Source of the DNA: Sphingopyxis sp. FD7
Lineage (GTDB): Bacteria > Pseudomonadota > Alphaproteobacteria > Sphingomonadales > Sphingomonadaceae
NCBI RefSeq assembly: GCF_003609835.1
Contig: NZ_AP017898.1
Span: forward strand, 1,488,001-1,552,000
Reading direction: 5' to 3'
DNA: 64,000 bases
Positions 15,926 through 24,680 of the stretch are shown piece by piece (the stretch's first letter is position 1; the number at the start of each line of letters is the position of its first letter). The translations under genes were made by a program, and so were the position numbers. A model generated the notes under the pieces. That model was given only the letters and a program-made list of their open reading frames with translations. It was not told the DNA's origin and did no database searches.

Positions 15926-18096
15926 TTTTTCGCTCCGGTTGCGGCGATGTCGAGGCGGCCGACCGGGCCGGTCCATGCAAGAATGCGGCCATCAACGGTG
16001 ACGCTGTGCTGCGCGTTCGGGGTGACATCTTCGGCAACCGCGATCGCGATGCGACGGCCGTCGACGAGCGTGACGAGCACCAGATCGAGGCCCTTTACGC
16101 GGCGATGCTCGAGCCCTGTCACGCGCGCGCTGCTTGCCACGACCGTCTCGGCCGACGCGTCATAGGCGCCGTGCGGCTCAAGCAAGTTCACGAAGGTCGC
16201 GGTCGCCGCGCCATCGACACGCTGGATCAGCGCGGGTTCGCGGCGCAGGTTGAACTCGGGATCGTTCGCGCCGCTTTCGGCAAGGATGAAGCGCGCGCCC
16301 GCGGGCGGTGCCATATGATAGGAATAGAAACGGCTGCCCTGCATCCATGTCAGCCGCGCCTTGCCCGTCCCGGTGCCTTCGCCGTCGACCCACAGATGCT
16401 GATAGCCGTTCGCCTTGCCCAGCACCGGTCGTTCGGCGAGATTGCGGGCAAAGGCGATGTCGCTGTCGATGATATGCCCCGAAAAATGCAGCGGCAGGTC
16501 ATAGACATGCCTGCCGCCGCCAGTTCCGTGGAGGATATCGAGCGAAAGCGGATTTGCGAGACCGTCGACTTCGATCAGCAGCAGCGCGCGGCGCATCGTC
16601 ACGCCCTTGTACGCGCTGTCGATCTCGCCGATCGCATAGCGGGTGGGGCCGCCCAGCGACGCGGCAAGCTGGCGCGTACCATGCCGTTCGCCGACTTTCC
16701 AGTCGCCGCCGAAATGGCTTTGTTCGTCGACGACGAGCGTATTGTGCGCGATCGTCGCGCTCGCCCAGCTGTCGTTTTCGGGCAGGTAGCGCCCGCCGCG
16801 CTTCGCCTCGACATTCAGGAAGCGCGCGGCGCCATAGTCCGTCACCACCGCGCCGGTTTCGTCATAATAGACCCAGCCGAGGCGGTCGAAATGGCCATGA
16901 CCCATCCCCTGCACGGTATTTTTGGCGACGAGCAGCGGGCCCTTGGGATCGGGCTTGCTGCGCAGCAGGACAAGCGCGCCGCCCTTGCCGTCGGGACCGT
17001 CGGAGAGCAGCCGCGAGCCGAAGGACCAGGGCTTCGCCTTGCCCGCGGCCAGGTCCGCCGCCAGCGCCTGCCCCGCGGGGGTCAGCACGGTGCGGTCCTG
17101 CCAGTCGGCGATCGACAGAAAGGCGGGATCTTTCGTCGCCGCATAGGCAATGGCGACGGCGTGATAGAGTTCCTCGGTGCGCAGGCTCTTGTCGGGCATC
17201 GCGTCGTTGACCGGCAGGAAATATCCGTCGTGGGTCAGGTCGATCGCGGTGCGCACGGCCTTCAGGACGATGCCGTCCCGATAGTCGAAAATCCTGCGGT
17301 CGGGATCGTTCGCGGCGATCGCCGCGGCAAAAACGACGAAGGGCTGGAGCGCATAACGCTGATAATAGGGGCCTTCGGCATAATAGCCGTCGGGCGAGAA
17401 GAGCAAGTCGAGCTGACGCAGGAACCCCGCCTTGCCGCTTTTGTCGAGCCCGAGCAGCGCCTTGTCGACAAGGTCGCGGTCGCCGAGCAGATAGCCCGAC
17501 AGGCCGACCCCGGCCGCCGCCCACGTCGCATGATTGTGGATGCGGTTGATGACCTCAGGCGACTCGTCGGACAGGAAGCGTGCCATCGGGCGGATCACAT
17601 CGTCGTCGATCCGCTGGCGGTCGGCGGCGGACAGCGACCCGCGGATCGCCGCATAGCCCTGCGCCGCATTGACGAGGAACACGCTGTCGTTGAGGCTTTG
17701 CCAGAACAGCCGCCCCGCGGTCTGGTTCGCCTTTGCGGGGTGCGGACCGAGCGCCGGATAAAGATCGGCATAGGCAAGCAGAAGATCGCGGACATGATCG
17801 CGGTAGCGCGCCTCGCCGGTCAGGCGGAACAGCTGGCCGCCCTCGAAAATGACGCGATAATTGCGCTTATGCTGTTCGTGGGTGAAGCCGCCGCCGGGAT
17901 CCCTGGGCACGGGCACGTTGATGCCTGCGCGGATCGAGGTATCGACGGTGCGGCGCGCGTGCTCGACCTCCGAAGCGAACAGTGGGGCAAAGGCCTGCGC
18001 CGAGGCCGCGGACGGCGTCGCCGCCATCGCGGGACCGGCTGGCATCGCGGCGGCAGTGAGGAGCAGCGCGGCCGCCCGGGACGGAAATGCGATCAC
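15922..18096 (-). CDS. Oligoalginate lyase, polysaccharide lyase family 17 (heparinase II/III-like)
   Basis: 724 residues with a GTG start at 18096 overlapping the PL6 stop by 4 bp. A signal peptide spans residues 1-26. The N-terminal alginate_lyase alpha-barrel (about 40-330) has NYRVIFEGGQLFRLTGE, INRIHNHATW (Asn188-His189) and YYAEGPYYQRYALQPFVVFA (catalytic Tyr). The C-terminal heparinase II/III beta-sheet domain (about 360-650) has MGHGHFDRLGWVYYDETG and NDSWASATIAHNTLVVDEQSHFGG. These are the motifs of PL17 exolytic enzymes, which release monomeric unsaturated uronate (DEH) from alginate oligomers. It is central to the operon. Confidence 0.93.
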   Translation of the reverse strand: MIAFPSRAAALLLTAAAMPAGPAMAATPSAASAQAFAPLFASEVEHARRTVDTSIRAGINVPVPRDPGGGFTHEQHKRNYRVIFEGGQLFRLTGEARYRDHVRDLLLAYADLYPALGPHPAKANQTAGRLFWQSLNDSVFLVNAAQGYAAIRGSLSAADRQRIDDDVIRPMARFLSDESPEVINRIHNHATWAAAGVGLSGYLLGDRDLVDKALLGLDKSGKAGFLRQLDLLFSPDGYYAEGPYYQRYALQPFVVFAAAIAANDPDRRIFDYRDGIVLKAVRTAIDLTHDGYFLPVNDAMPDKSLRTEELYHAVAIAYAATKDPAFLSIADWQDRTVLTPAGQALAADLAAGKAKPWSFGSRLLSDGPDGKGGALVLLRSKPDPKGPLLVAKNTVQGMGHGHFDRLGWVYYDETGAVVTDYGAARFLNVEAKRGGRYLPENDSWASATIAHNTLVVDEQSHFGGDWKVGERHGTRQLAASLGGPTRYAIGEIDSAYKGVTMRRALLLIEVDGLANPLSLDILHGTGGGRHVYDLPLHFSGHIIDSDIAFARNLAERPVLGKANGYQHLWVDGEGTGTGKARLTWMQGSRFYSYHMAPPAGARFILAESGANDPEFNLRREPALIQRVDGAATATFVNLLEPHGAYDASAETVVASSARVTGLEHRRVKGLDLVLVTLVDGRRIAIAVAEDVTPNAQHSVTVDGRILAWTGPVGRLDIAATGAKK

Positions 18097-20318
18097 GGCT
18101 GGGCCTCCACAAGATTATCCTCGATCACGCCGCGCGGCGGCCCTTTCCAGACGAGTTCCTCGATCCGCGGCGCCGGGGTCGCGGCAAAGGCGTTCGACGC
18201 AATTCGCGTTTCGGGCGCTCCGACCGAATGAATGACCAGGATGCCGTCAGATCCGGCAAAGCTGTTCTGCGCGATTTGGCTATGCTGGGCGCCCGAGATA
18301 CGCAGCGACACGTCGCCCGCGCCGCTGTCCACAACGCTCGAACGGGTCATCGCGAACCAGGGACCGAACGTGCTTTCGTCACTGCCCTTGCGCAGCAAAT
18401 CGGCGACCATGGCAACGCGCGCGAAGCGGCTGCCGGTAATCGTCAGCCGTTCCATCGGATACCAGCCCTTCGGTTCCTGTTCGCCGGTGCCCAGGACCAC
18501 CACCCCCATGTCGGCAAAGTCGCTGTTCGAAAGGGTGACGTCGTCGGCGAAGGTGCCCGGCGCCATGACGATGCCGTCGAGGCGCCCCTTGCCCGGACCG
18601 CGCACCGATACGCCATCGAAAGCGATGCGGTAATTGGGGGCGACGCCGCCCTCGACCGCGATCAGCGCGCGCTCGCCCGCAGTCGCCCGCGCGTCGATCG
18701 CCAGATTTTCGAGCCGCAGCCCACCGCCACCCGCAATCCGCGCCAAGCTGGATGCGACGCGCAGCACGGGCTTTGCATCGTTGGCGCCGGCGATGGTCAG
18801 CCTGCGCCGGACCGTCAGCGGTGCGGCGATATCATAGACCCCCGTTCCGAGCGCCAGCGTGTCGCCCGCCCTGCTTTCGGCTACCGCTTCGGCCAGCGAG
18901 GCCCCCACGGCGAGTGCCCGCGTTGCGCCGGTGCCAAACGCCGCTTCGGGCGCATCGCCGCGATACCAATGCGCACCGACCTCAGCGCGCGTCACGGGTT
19001 TCAAATTGCGCGGCGCACCGACCGCGGCGAGCGCCGGATCGGTGGGATAGAGGAGGCCGTTGGCGGCGCGTTCAAGCGTCACCGCGCGCTGTTCGACACC
19101 TTGGCTCAGCAGCGGCCTTGCAACCATCGCCTGGACATTGCCCGCAAGCGCGATACCGGCAATGTCGCCTTCGGCGCGAAACGGGTCTTGCCCTTTCGCC
19201 CCCACGATCAGGTTGCGCTCAAAGCGGCTGTCCACCGGCGCCGCCGATCGTTCGGCATCGGCCCCCGCGGCAAAGGTGATGCGCGCACTGTCGACGATGC
19301 TGTTGCCGACGATCCGCGCGTTCGCGACCTGATGATAGCGATTGACGACTGAATTGGGCACGCCGTTCATCACGCTAATCGCGCTTTTGAACGAGGTGCC
19401 CGCCAGCCCCTCGAAATAATTGTCGCGCACAATCTGGTCGCGGTTGATCACGCGCACGCCGCCGGTGTCGGGCACGCCCTTGCCGAAAAAGATATTGCGC
19501 TCGATCAGGTTGCCGTTGCCGTGGCGCAGCACGAACGCGCCCTGCGCTTCGAGCACCAGATTTTCGCGGAGGATATTGCCGCCCGCCTTGACCGAGACGA
19601 TCTCGACCTCGCCGCTCGTGCGGTCGAAGATGTTGCGTTCGACGAGCGTCAGGCTGTCGGACAGCGATTCCTCGCTCGTGCCGATGCGGATCGTCTCGCC
19701 CCCGTTTGATCCCAGCGGCGGGCGCGGGCCGAAATAATTATGGTCGATGCGGTGCCGATTGGCCTCGCCCTGCCCCTTGGGCCGGATGACCGCAAGCGTG
19801 ACCCCGGCGTTGGTCTTGCCCTCGAAATGCGAATGATCGACGCGGTTGTCGGTGCCATAAAGCGCGATCCAAATATCCTCGGCGCGGCGGTCGGGTTTGC
19901 TGAAACCGTCGATCACCACTTCGGTTACGCGCGAATCGCGCGCAGGGGTCCGCGAATCGCGGCGGAAGGAAATGACTTCGCGCGTGGGGCTGTAGCCGCC
20001 CCGAAAGACGAGGCCGGTGACGACCAGATGCCGGCCGCCGAGTCGCAGGTTCGACTGGCCCGTGAGGATCACCTTGCCCTTCGTCTGGGCCGCGAGCGTG
20101 ATCGGCTTGTCCACCGTCCCGGTGCCGGTGAACACCGCCTGGAAATCGCGCCACTCCCCGTCAGCCAGCAGGATGGCATCGCCCGGCGTCGCCGCCTCGA
20201 CCGCCGCCTTGAACTGCGCCTGGTCGGTGACGAGCATCTCGCGCCCATGCGCCGCGACGGAGGTCGAAATCAAAAGCGCCACCGCCAGAATCGATCGAAG
20301 TTTCAACGCCTCACCCAT
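18093..20318 (-). CDS. Alginate lyase, polysaccharide lyase family 6 (two-domain)
   Basis: 741 residues from ATG at 20318 (MGEALKLRSILAVALLISTS; signal peptide to about residue 25). The N-terminal right-handed beta-helix (about 28-400) carries the PL6 motifs NGGETIRIGTSEES, VEIVSVKAGGN (catalytic Lys about 244) and FVLRHGNGN (catalytic Arg about 265). The C-terminal half (about 450-740) is a second beta-helix, as in the AlyGC type. PL6 enzymes cut alginate, often polyG or polyMG. It is the first gene of the PL6-PL17-MFS-SDR-CE operon; the gap above holds a sequence sharing TTGTCATACC with the regulator's own promoter. Confidence 0.93.
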   Translation of the reverse strand: MGEALKLRSILAVALLISTSVAAHGREMLVTDQAQFKAAVEAATPGDAILLADGEWRDFQAVFTGTGTVDKPITLAAQTKGKVILTGQSNLRLGGRHLVVTGLVFRGGYSPTREVISFRRDSRTPARDSRVTEVVIDGFSKPDRRAEDIWIALYGTDNRVDHSHFEGKTNAGVTLAVIRPKGQGEANRHRIDHNYFGPRPPLGSNGGETIRIGTSEESLSDSLTLVERNIFDRTSGEVEIVSVKAGGNILRENLVLEAQGAFVLRHGNGNLIERNIFFGKGVPDTGGVRVINRDQIVRDNYFEGLAGTSFKSAISVMNGVPNSVVNRYHQVANARIVGNSIVDSARITFAAGADAERSAAPVDSRFERNLIVGAKGQDPFRAEGDIAGIALAGNVQAMVARPLLSQGVEQRAVTLERAANGLLYPTDPALAAVGAPRNLKPVTRAEVGAHWYRGDAPEAAFGTGATRALAVGASLAEAVAESRAGDTLALGTGVYDIAAPLTVRRRLTIAGANDAKPVLRVASSLARIAGGGGLRLENLAIDARATAGERALIAVEGGVAPNYRIAFDGVSVRGPGKGRLDGIVMAPGTFADDVTLSNSDFADMGVVVLGTGEQEPKGWYPMERLTITGSRFARVAMVADLLRKGSDESTFGPWFAMTRSSVVDSGAGDVSLRISGAQHSQIAQNSFAGSDGILVIHSVGAPETRIASNAFAATPAPRIEELVWKGPPRGVIEDNLVEAQP

Positions 20319-20338
20319 TCGTTCGTTCGCTAACTGGT

Positions 20339-20358
20339 CTATACATGAGGTATGACAA
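20339..20358. promoter_or_regulatory. Candidate FadR-like operator above the PL6 operon
   Basis: On the minus strand TTGTCATACC-TCAT-GTATAG resembles the inverted repeat above the regulator gene (TTGTCATACCGG followed by TTGTATGA at 9089-9110), sharing the first ten bases and the GTAT half-site. It lies about 20 bp upstream of the PL6 start codon, where a repressor would block transcription. Confidence 0.45.
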
Positions 20359-20416
20359 TACAAGATTTTTCTGCTGCCAAATTGCCTGACTAATGGAGAC
20401 GTCCGGCGCCGCGCCC

Positions 20417-23400
20417 CTAGAAGCGCAGCGCGGCACCGAAGGTGATCCGGCGATCGGGCAGACCCTCGAAGCACAGCAGCGCCCCGTCGTTGACGCAATA
20501 TTGCGAGATTTTCGACTTCGTGAGGTTGACCCCCTCGATCCCGATATTGAGGAAGTCGGTGACGTCATAATTGATACTGGCGTTGAGCTGCCCGCGCGCC
20601 GCGGTGACCACCGGAAAACCGAAGGTGCTCGCCAGCGTCGCACCGCCGACCGTGTCCAGCGTGCGGAACGCACTGCGCCATGTATAGCGTGCGCGCGCCG
20701 ACAGCCCGTATTTTTCATAATAGAGCGTGACGTTATAGGCGTGCTTCGAAAAATCGAGCAGGCCCTGCTTCGCGGTGACGGGCACGAAATCGGCATCGTC
20801 GTAGATGCCGTTGATCGCATTGAAGATGTCGGTGCCGCGCACCGCCGAGGTGTTGACCGCTTCGCCGCCGCCGAACTTCTGATAGGTATAGTTGGCGAGG
20901 ATGCCGAAGCCCGAGGCGAAGCCCAGCGCATCCTCGAATTGCGACAGATCATATTGCAGCGCGACCTCGACCCCGGTCTGCGTCGTGCTGCCCGTATCGT
21001 TGATCGTCGTCAGGATCGGCACGCACATGCCCGACCCGCCGATCGGCGACAGCTGGTTGCGGAAGGCAATCGGGTTATAGATGCCGCCGCCTTCGCACGG
21101 CGGCGTAATGTCGCGGAAGCCGTTGGCGTCGAGCGGCGCATCCTCGAGCTGCGTCACGAACAGGTCGGTGCGCTTTTTGTGAAAAACGCCGACGCTCAGC
21201 ACCGATGCCGGCGCAAAATACCAGTCGATCGACGCATCATAGGATGTGACCGTTTCGGGCCGAAGGTTCGGATTTCCAATGGAAACCGCGGCATTTTCGC
21301 TCGTCACGAACGACACTGACGTCGACAAAAGGTTGAAATCGGGCCGATTGATGTCCCTGCCCCAGCTGGCGCGGAGCATGATGTCGTCGCTGACATCGGC
21401 GACCAGGTTCAATCGCGGCAGCAGCTTGCTGTAACCGCCGCGGCTGACGACCTGCGTCACGACATTGCCGGTCACCGAATTGCCGATCGAATCGAGCCGC
21501 GTGTCGAGCCAGCGCAGCCCGAAATTGCCGCGTACCGGCCCAACCTCGAAATTGGCCTGGCCGTACACCGCGTGCGTCGTCTCGTTGATGGTGAAGAAGC
21601 CCGCCGAATTGGCCGAGGCGTCATTAAGCACGCGCCCGCCGGGCGCAGCCAGCAGCGCCTGGCGCAGAATATCGATCGTGCCTTCGCGGTCGCTGAATGC
21701 GCGGTTGGGATCGATCAGCAGGAAATCCCCGAAGAACAGATCCCGGCCATCGGCGTCGCCGAAATTGTCGGGCCCCGGAACGAGCAGGTCGGCGAACGCG
21801 GTCCCGCGCGGACTGTCGTTCAAGCTGCTGAGCGTGAGGGTCGAACCCACGTCGTTGAAACTGCTCGTCGACTTGTTGAACCGGTAACCGACGTCGAACG
21901 AGGTGAAAAAGGGCGTCAGGTCCGCGACGTCGAGCGACGTGTCGAGGCGGAAGGCGTCCTCCTTGTTCCGCCGACTGTCGTTGCCGATCACCACCTGTTG
22001 CAGCACGACATTGGCGGGATCGAGCAATTGCGCGACGGTCGGCGCCAGCGGCGAGTCGAAATTGATCCCGAACCGCAGCGACCCACCCGACAGGTCATAG
22101 GCAAAGGGGACCGCATTGTCGTTGCCGGTAAAGACGGGCGCATTGGGGTTGAGGAAATTGAGCGTCGTGCTGAGATCGGGGTTCGACGTGTTCGAAATCG
22201 ATCGCGACGCTTCGGCCCGCCCCGTCAGGCGGCCGGCACTGAACTCAGTCCCCAGCCGATAGATTTCGCTCTTGGTCAGCCGCGCGCCGACATCGCTTGA
22301 AAAGCGAAGGTTAGGATCGTCGCGATCGACCGCGAGATCGGGTTCCAGCACCCCGGTCTCCGCGACCGCGATGCTGCCGAGCCGCACGCCGTCGAGCGAT
22401 CCGAAATCGACCGTCTGGAACGAAGTCGGCACGCTGTAATTGAGCAGCGCGTTAACCCCCGACGCTTGGACGCGCGAGCTGTCCTGGCGTCGCTCCTGGT
22501 CGTTATAGACGGTGTCGAAATAGAATTTCAGATTGTCGCTCGGCGCCCATTCGAGCGTACCGGCGAAATTCTTGGTTTCATATTCGAAGTTTTCGAGTTC
22601 CTGATTGAGGAACTGGATACCGACGAAGTCAAAGGATTGTGCGGCCGGCCGCCGCATCGGCTGATTCTCGAGCACACCGCCACGCACCACCGCCGCATCG
22701 ACATTTTCCACTAGCCCGCCGTCGCGATCGACGCGCGGGCGAAAGGATGTCGCTTCCTGCTGCGCATAGCTGCCGCTGAGCACCAGCCCGATCTCGCCGA
22801 CGCCGGTCGACCAATTATCGCCGAAGGTCGCTGAAATACGCGGCGTCACGCTATCGGACAGCTCGCTATATTCACCCTGCACGCGCCCCGCGATAAGCAT
22901 CTCGCGAAGATCGAGCGGGCGAATGGTGCGCAGGTTTATCGTGCCACCGACCGAGCCCTCGATCGTCTTGGCCTCCGGCGCCTTGATGACCTCGACCGAC
23001 GCGATGATCGATGCGCTGACATCCTCGAAGCTGATGCCGCCGCGCCCCGACCCGGATCCCACGGTCGAGACGCCGTTGATTTCGACGCGATTATCGTTCG
23101 TGCCGCGAATCTGGACCCCGGTGCCGACCCCCGCTTCACGCGTGATCTGCACTCCCGTCACATTTTCGAGCACCTCGGCGAGATTCTGGTCGGGCAGCTT
23201 GCCAATATCTTCGGCCTGAATGACCTCGATCAGGCTGTCAGCATTGCGCTTTTCCGAAAGCGCGCTTTGCAGCGACGATCGAATGCCCGTGACGACGATC
23301 GCCTCGTCGTCCGCGGCCTCTGTGGCCGATCCCTGCGCAAGCGCGGCGCCTGGAGCCGTCGCTGCGGTCAGCGCCGTCCCGACGAGGCATATCTTGCGGA

Positions 23401-23443
23401 AACGAATTCTGCGCGCGGACGAACCGGTCCCGCGATCGGACAT
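20417..23443 (-). CDS. TonB-dependent receptor (alginate locus, copy 2)
   Basis: 1008 residues. ATG at 23443 is chosen because GGGAGAGG at about 23453-23460 is well spaced for it; an ATG two codons earlier is too close. The frame stays open far upstream but crosses the AT-rich promoter region. A signal peptide (RKICLVGTALTAATAPGAALAQ) precedes the plug: EAIVVTGIRSSLQSALSEKRN, AEDIGKLPDQNLAEVLENVTGVQITRE, RGTNDNRVEINGVS. The C-terminus ends RITFGAALRF. It is a standard large sphingomonad receptor for oligosaccharide uptake. The paired receptors of this locus differ strongly, so they may take different alginate fragments. Confidence 0.93.
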   Translation of the reverse strand: MSDRGTGSSARRIRFRKICLVGTALTAATAPGAALAQGSATEAADDEAIVVTGIRSSLQSALSEKRNADSLIEVIQAEDIGKLPDQNLAEVLENVTGVQITREAGVGTGVQIRGTNDNRVEINGVSTVGSGSGRGGISFEDVSASIIASVEVIKAPEAKTIEGSVGGTINLRTIRPLDLREMLIAGRVQGEYSELSDSVTPRISATFGDNWSTGVGEIGLVLSGSYAQQEATSFRPRVDRDGGLVENVDAAVVRGGVLENQPMRRPAAQSFDFVGIQFLNQELENFEYETKNFAGTLEWAPSDNLKFYFDTVYNDQERRQDSSRVQASGVNALLNYSVPTSFQTVDFGSLDGVRLGSIAVAETGVLEPDLAVDRDDPNLRFSSDVGARLTKSEIYRLGTEFSAGRLTGRAEASRSISNTSNPDLSTTLNFLNPNAPVFTGNDNAVPFAYDLSGGSLRFGINFDSPLAPTVAQLLDPANVVLQQVVIGNDSRRNKEDAFRLDTSLDVADLTPFFTSFDVGYRFNKSTSSFNDVGSTLTLSSLNDSPRGTAFADLLVPGPDNFGDADGRDLFFGDFLLIDPNRAFSDREGTIDILRQALLAAPGGRVLNDASANSAGFFTINETTHAVYGQANFEVGPVRGNFGLRWLDTRLDSIGNSVTGNVVTQVVSRGGYSKLLPRLNLVADVSDDIMLRASWGRDINRPDFNLLSTSVSFVTSENAAVSIGNPNLRPETVTSYDASIDWYFAPASVLSVGVFHKKRTDLFVTQLEDAPLDANGFRDITPPCEGGGIYNPIAFRNQLSPIGGSGMCVPILTTINDTGSTTQTGVEVALQYDLSQFEDALGFASGFGILANYTYQKFGGGEAVNTSAVRGTDIFNAINGIYDDADFVPVTAKQGLLDFSKHAYNVTLYYEKYGLSARARYTWRSAFRTLDTVGGATLASTFGFPVVTAARGQLNASINYDVTDFLNIGIEGVNLTKSKISQYCVNDGALLCFEGLPDRRITFGAALRF

Positions 23444-23503
23444 GCACATGCGCCTCTCCCTTGCTCTTGCAATCTTTCTTACGGACATAATCGTTAGTCC
23501 ATT

Positions 23504-23544
23504 TTTGTCAACCAATATCGGAAATATGACTCGCCATATTGTCA
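23504..23544. promoter_or_regulatory. Two-part motif above TonB receptor 2
   Basis: TTTGTCAACCAATAT (23504-23518, identical to the block above receptor 1) and CCATATTGTCA (23534-23544, one base different), here 15 bp apart. The first block begins 61 bp above the start codon, as in receptor 1. The second block runs into TTGTCATGCC, close to the TTGTCATACC element of the other two promoter gaps. Confidence 0.55.
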
Positions 23545-23569
23545 TGCCACATTGAATTGCATAAATGAT

Positions 23570-23901
23570 GTTGATGCTGAGGGAGTTGGCTAACCGCGCT
23601 TCGCTGACAATCTCTTTCATGACATCGCCGAACACGGGAGCCGCGAGACTCGATGAACGAAGCTGCGTCAGGAAGCCGGAGGTCAGATGTTTCATGCTGC
23701 GGTTCTTCGCGGGTCGGCCCTGGGTAAGCCGTTCGCGCCGCGGCCGTCCCCAAGCGCGACCGCGGCCGCCATCGCCTGCCGTATCCGCAGGTTCCAGATC
23801 GGTCCGCAGCGGGCAGGTGTAACCCGACCGGAGGCGCACGCAGCGCAAGATAGATTTTTGAAGTGATCGGAGGTGGTGGTCAGCTGCGGCTTTTGAAGTG
23901 C
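23570..23901. other. Unassigned stretch between receptor promoter and mobile island
   Basis: About 330 bp without a gene I can support. Open frames run through it on both strands because of high GC, but none shows a known motif or a good ribosome site. It may hold decayed sequence left by the insertion events that follow. Confidence 0.4.
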
Positions 23902-23936
23902 TGACCTGCCCCCTGGTTTCTACCAGACGAGATTAG
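23902..23936. mobile_element. Leftover end of an IS407-type (IS3 family) element
   Basis: TGACCTGCCCCCTGGTTTCT followed by ACCAGACGAGATTAG is closely similar to the terminal repeat of the complete IS407-type element at 25276-26544 (TGACCCCCTGGTTTCCACCA, then GATTAGAG). It is cut at 23937 by the IS481 end, so it is a fossil terminus of an older insertion. Confidence 0.6.
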
Positions 23937-23937
23937 G

Positions 23938-24222
23938 TGTTGGTCCCGGCATTTGATGGCGCATTATCCATGGAGCAATGGAAGTATGTGCTATGGGACA
24001 GATTTTACACGGGAGCGCCTGGACGACGGAGGCAGTCCGTCGAGCGATACAACATAGTCAAGAGAGCCTGAGGCTTCTCGCCAAGTGCTACGGCATCAAC
24101 CAGAAGACGGTCGCCAAGTGGACGAAGCGTACGGCATTCAAGGATTTGCCGACTGGTCTGAAGGATGTGCATTCGACAATGCTCTCGATCGACGAAGAGG
24201 CGATCATCGTCGCCTTCCGTGG
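23938..24222 (+). mobile_element. IS481-family element, 5' remnant
   Basis: It starts with the terminal repeat TGTTGGTCCCGGCATTTGAT, matching the IS481 end at 4108. From ATG at 23993 the transposase N-terminus is readable: MGQILHGSAWTTEAVRRAIQ, SQESLRLLAKCYGINQKTVAKW (helix-turn-helix), DLPTGLKDVHSTMLSIDEEAIIVAF. It stops abruptly near 24215-24222, where IstB-like sequence takes over. The catalytic half is missing, so it is inactive. Together with the 3' remnant at 4108-4633 it represents both ends of the same IS type, about 19 kb apart. Confidence 0.83.
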
Positions 24223-24330
24223 TGACACGGCTCGAAGAGGAGACGCGGATCGGCAAGGGCGGGACCCTTGGCGGCGCAGCTGTCGCGGCTCGACCTGATC
24301 GTGCTCGACGAGCTCGGTTATTCGCGCGGC
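24223..24330 (+). pseudogene. istB fragment (IS21-family ATPase)
   Basis: Reads VTRLEEETRIGKGGT, then after a one-base frame change LAAQLSRLDLIVLDELGYSR. This is the Walker B region (LIVLDELGY) of IstB-type ATPases of IS21 elements. Only about 36 residues survive, bounded by the IS481 remnant on the left and the IS5 remnant on the right. Confidence 0.7.
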
Positions 24331-24680
24331 TGTTTGTGGTGACGGCGGGGCGGGATGACGACAGTTGCGCCTTGCGCCTCGATCTTCTCGCACAGGCTGT
24401 TGGCGTCATAGGCCTTGTCGGCGAGGACTTGCCCGGCCTCCAGTCCGTCGATCAGTTCCTTGGCGGGCGCCATGTCGTTCTGCTGTCCGGGGCCGAGGTT
24501 GAAGCGCACCGGCAGGCCCAGCGCATCGACTACGGCATGGATTTTGGTGCCGAACCCGCCTCGCGAGCGGCCCAGGGCCTGGGCTTCCTGGCCCCCCTTT
24601 TTAGCGGTGCCCCGGCCGCCTGCGCCTGAGCCCGGATGACGGTGGCATCGATTGCGATCCACTCCATGTCGGGATGGCAA
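24318..24680 (-). pseudogene. IS5-family transposase, second frame (C-terminus lost)
   Basis: The meaningful part starts after the frameshift: KKGGQEAQALGRSRGGFGTK, DALGLPVRFNLGPGQQNDM, ELIDGLEAGQVLADKAYDAN (second catalytic Asp) and VVIPPRRHHKQPRE. The stop codon is supplied by the foreign IstB DNA at about 24330, so the final helix with the catalytic Glu is missing. Confidence 0.75.

Noticed and set aside
16006-18231. 741-codon open frame on the plus strand opposite PL17
   Set aside because: It is the antisense shadow of the PL17 gene in GC-rich DNA; its translation has no known motif and PL17 shows full family motifs.
23444-23848. N-terminal extension of TonB receptor 2 by 135 codons
   Set aside because: It would cross the AT-rich region with the conserved motif and place the signal peptide in mid-protein; a good ribosome site precedes the ATG at 23443.
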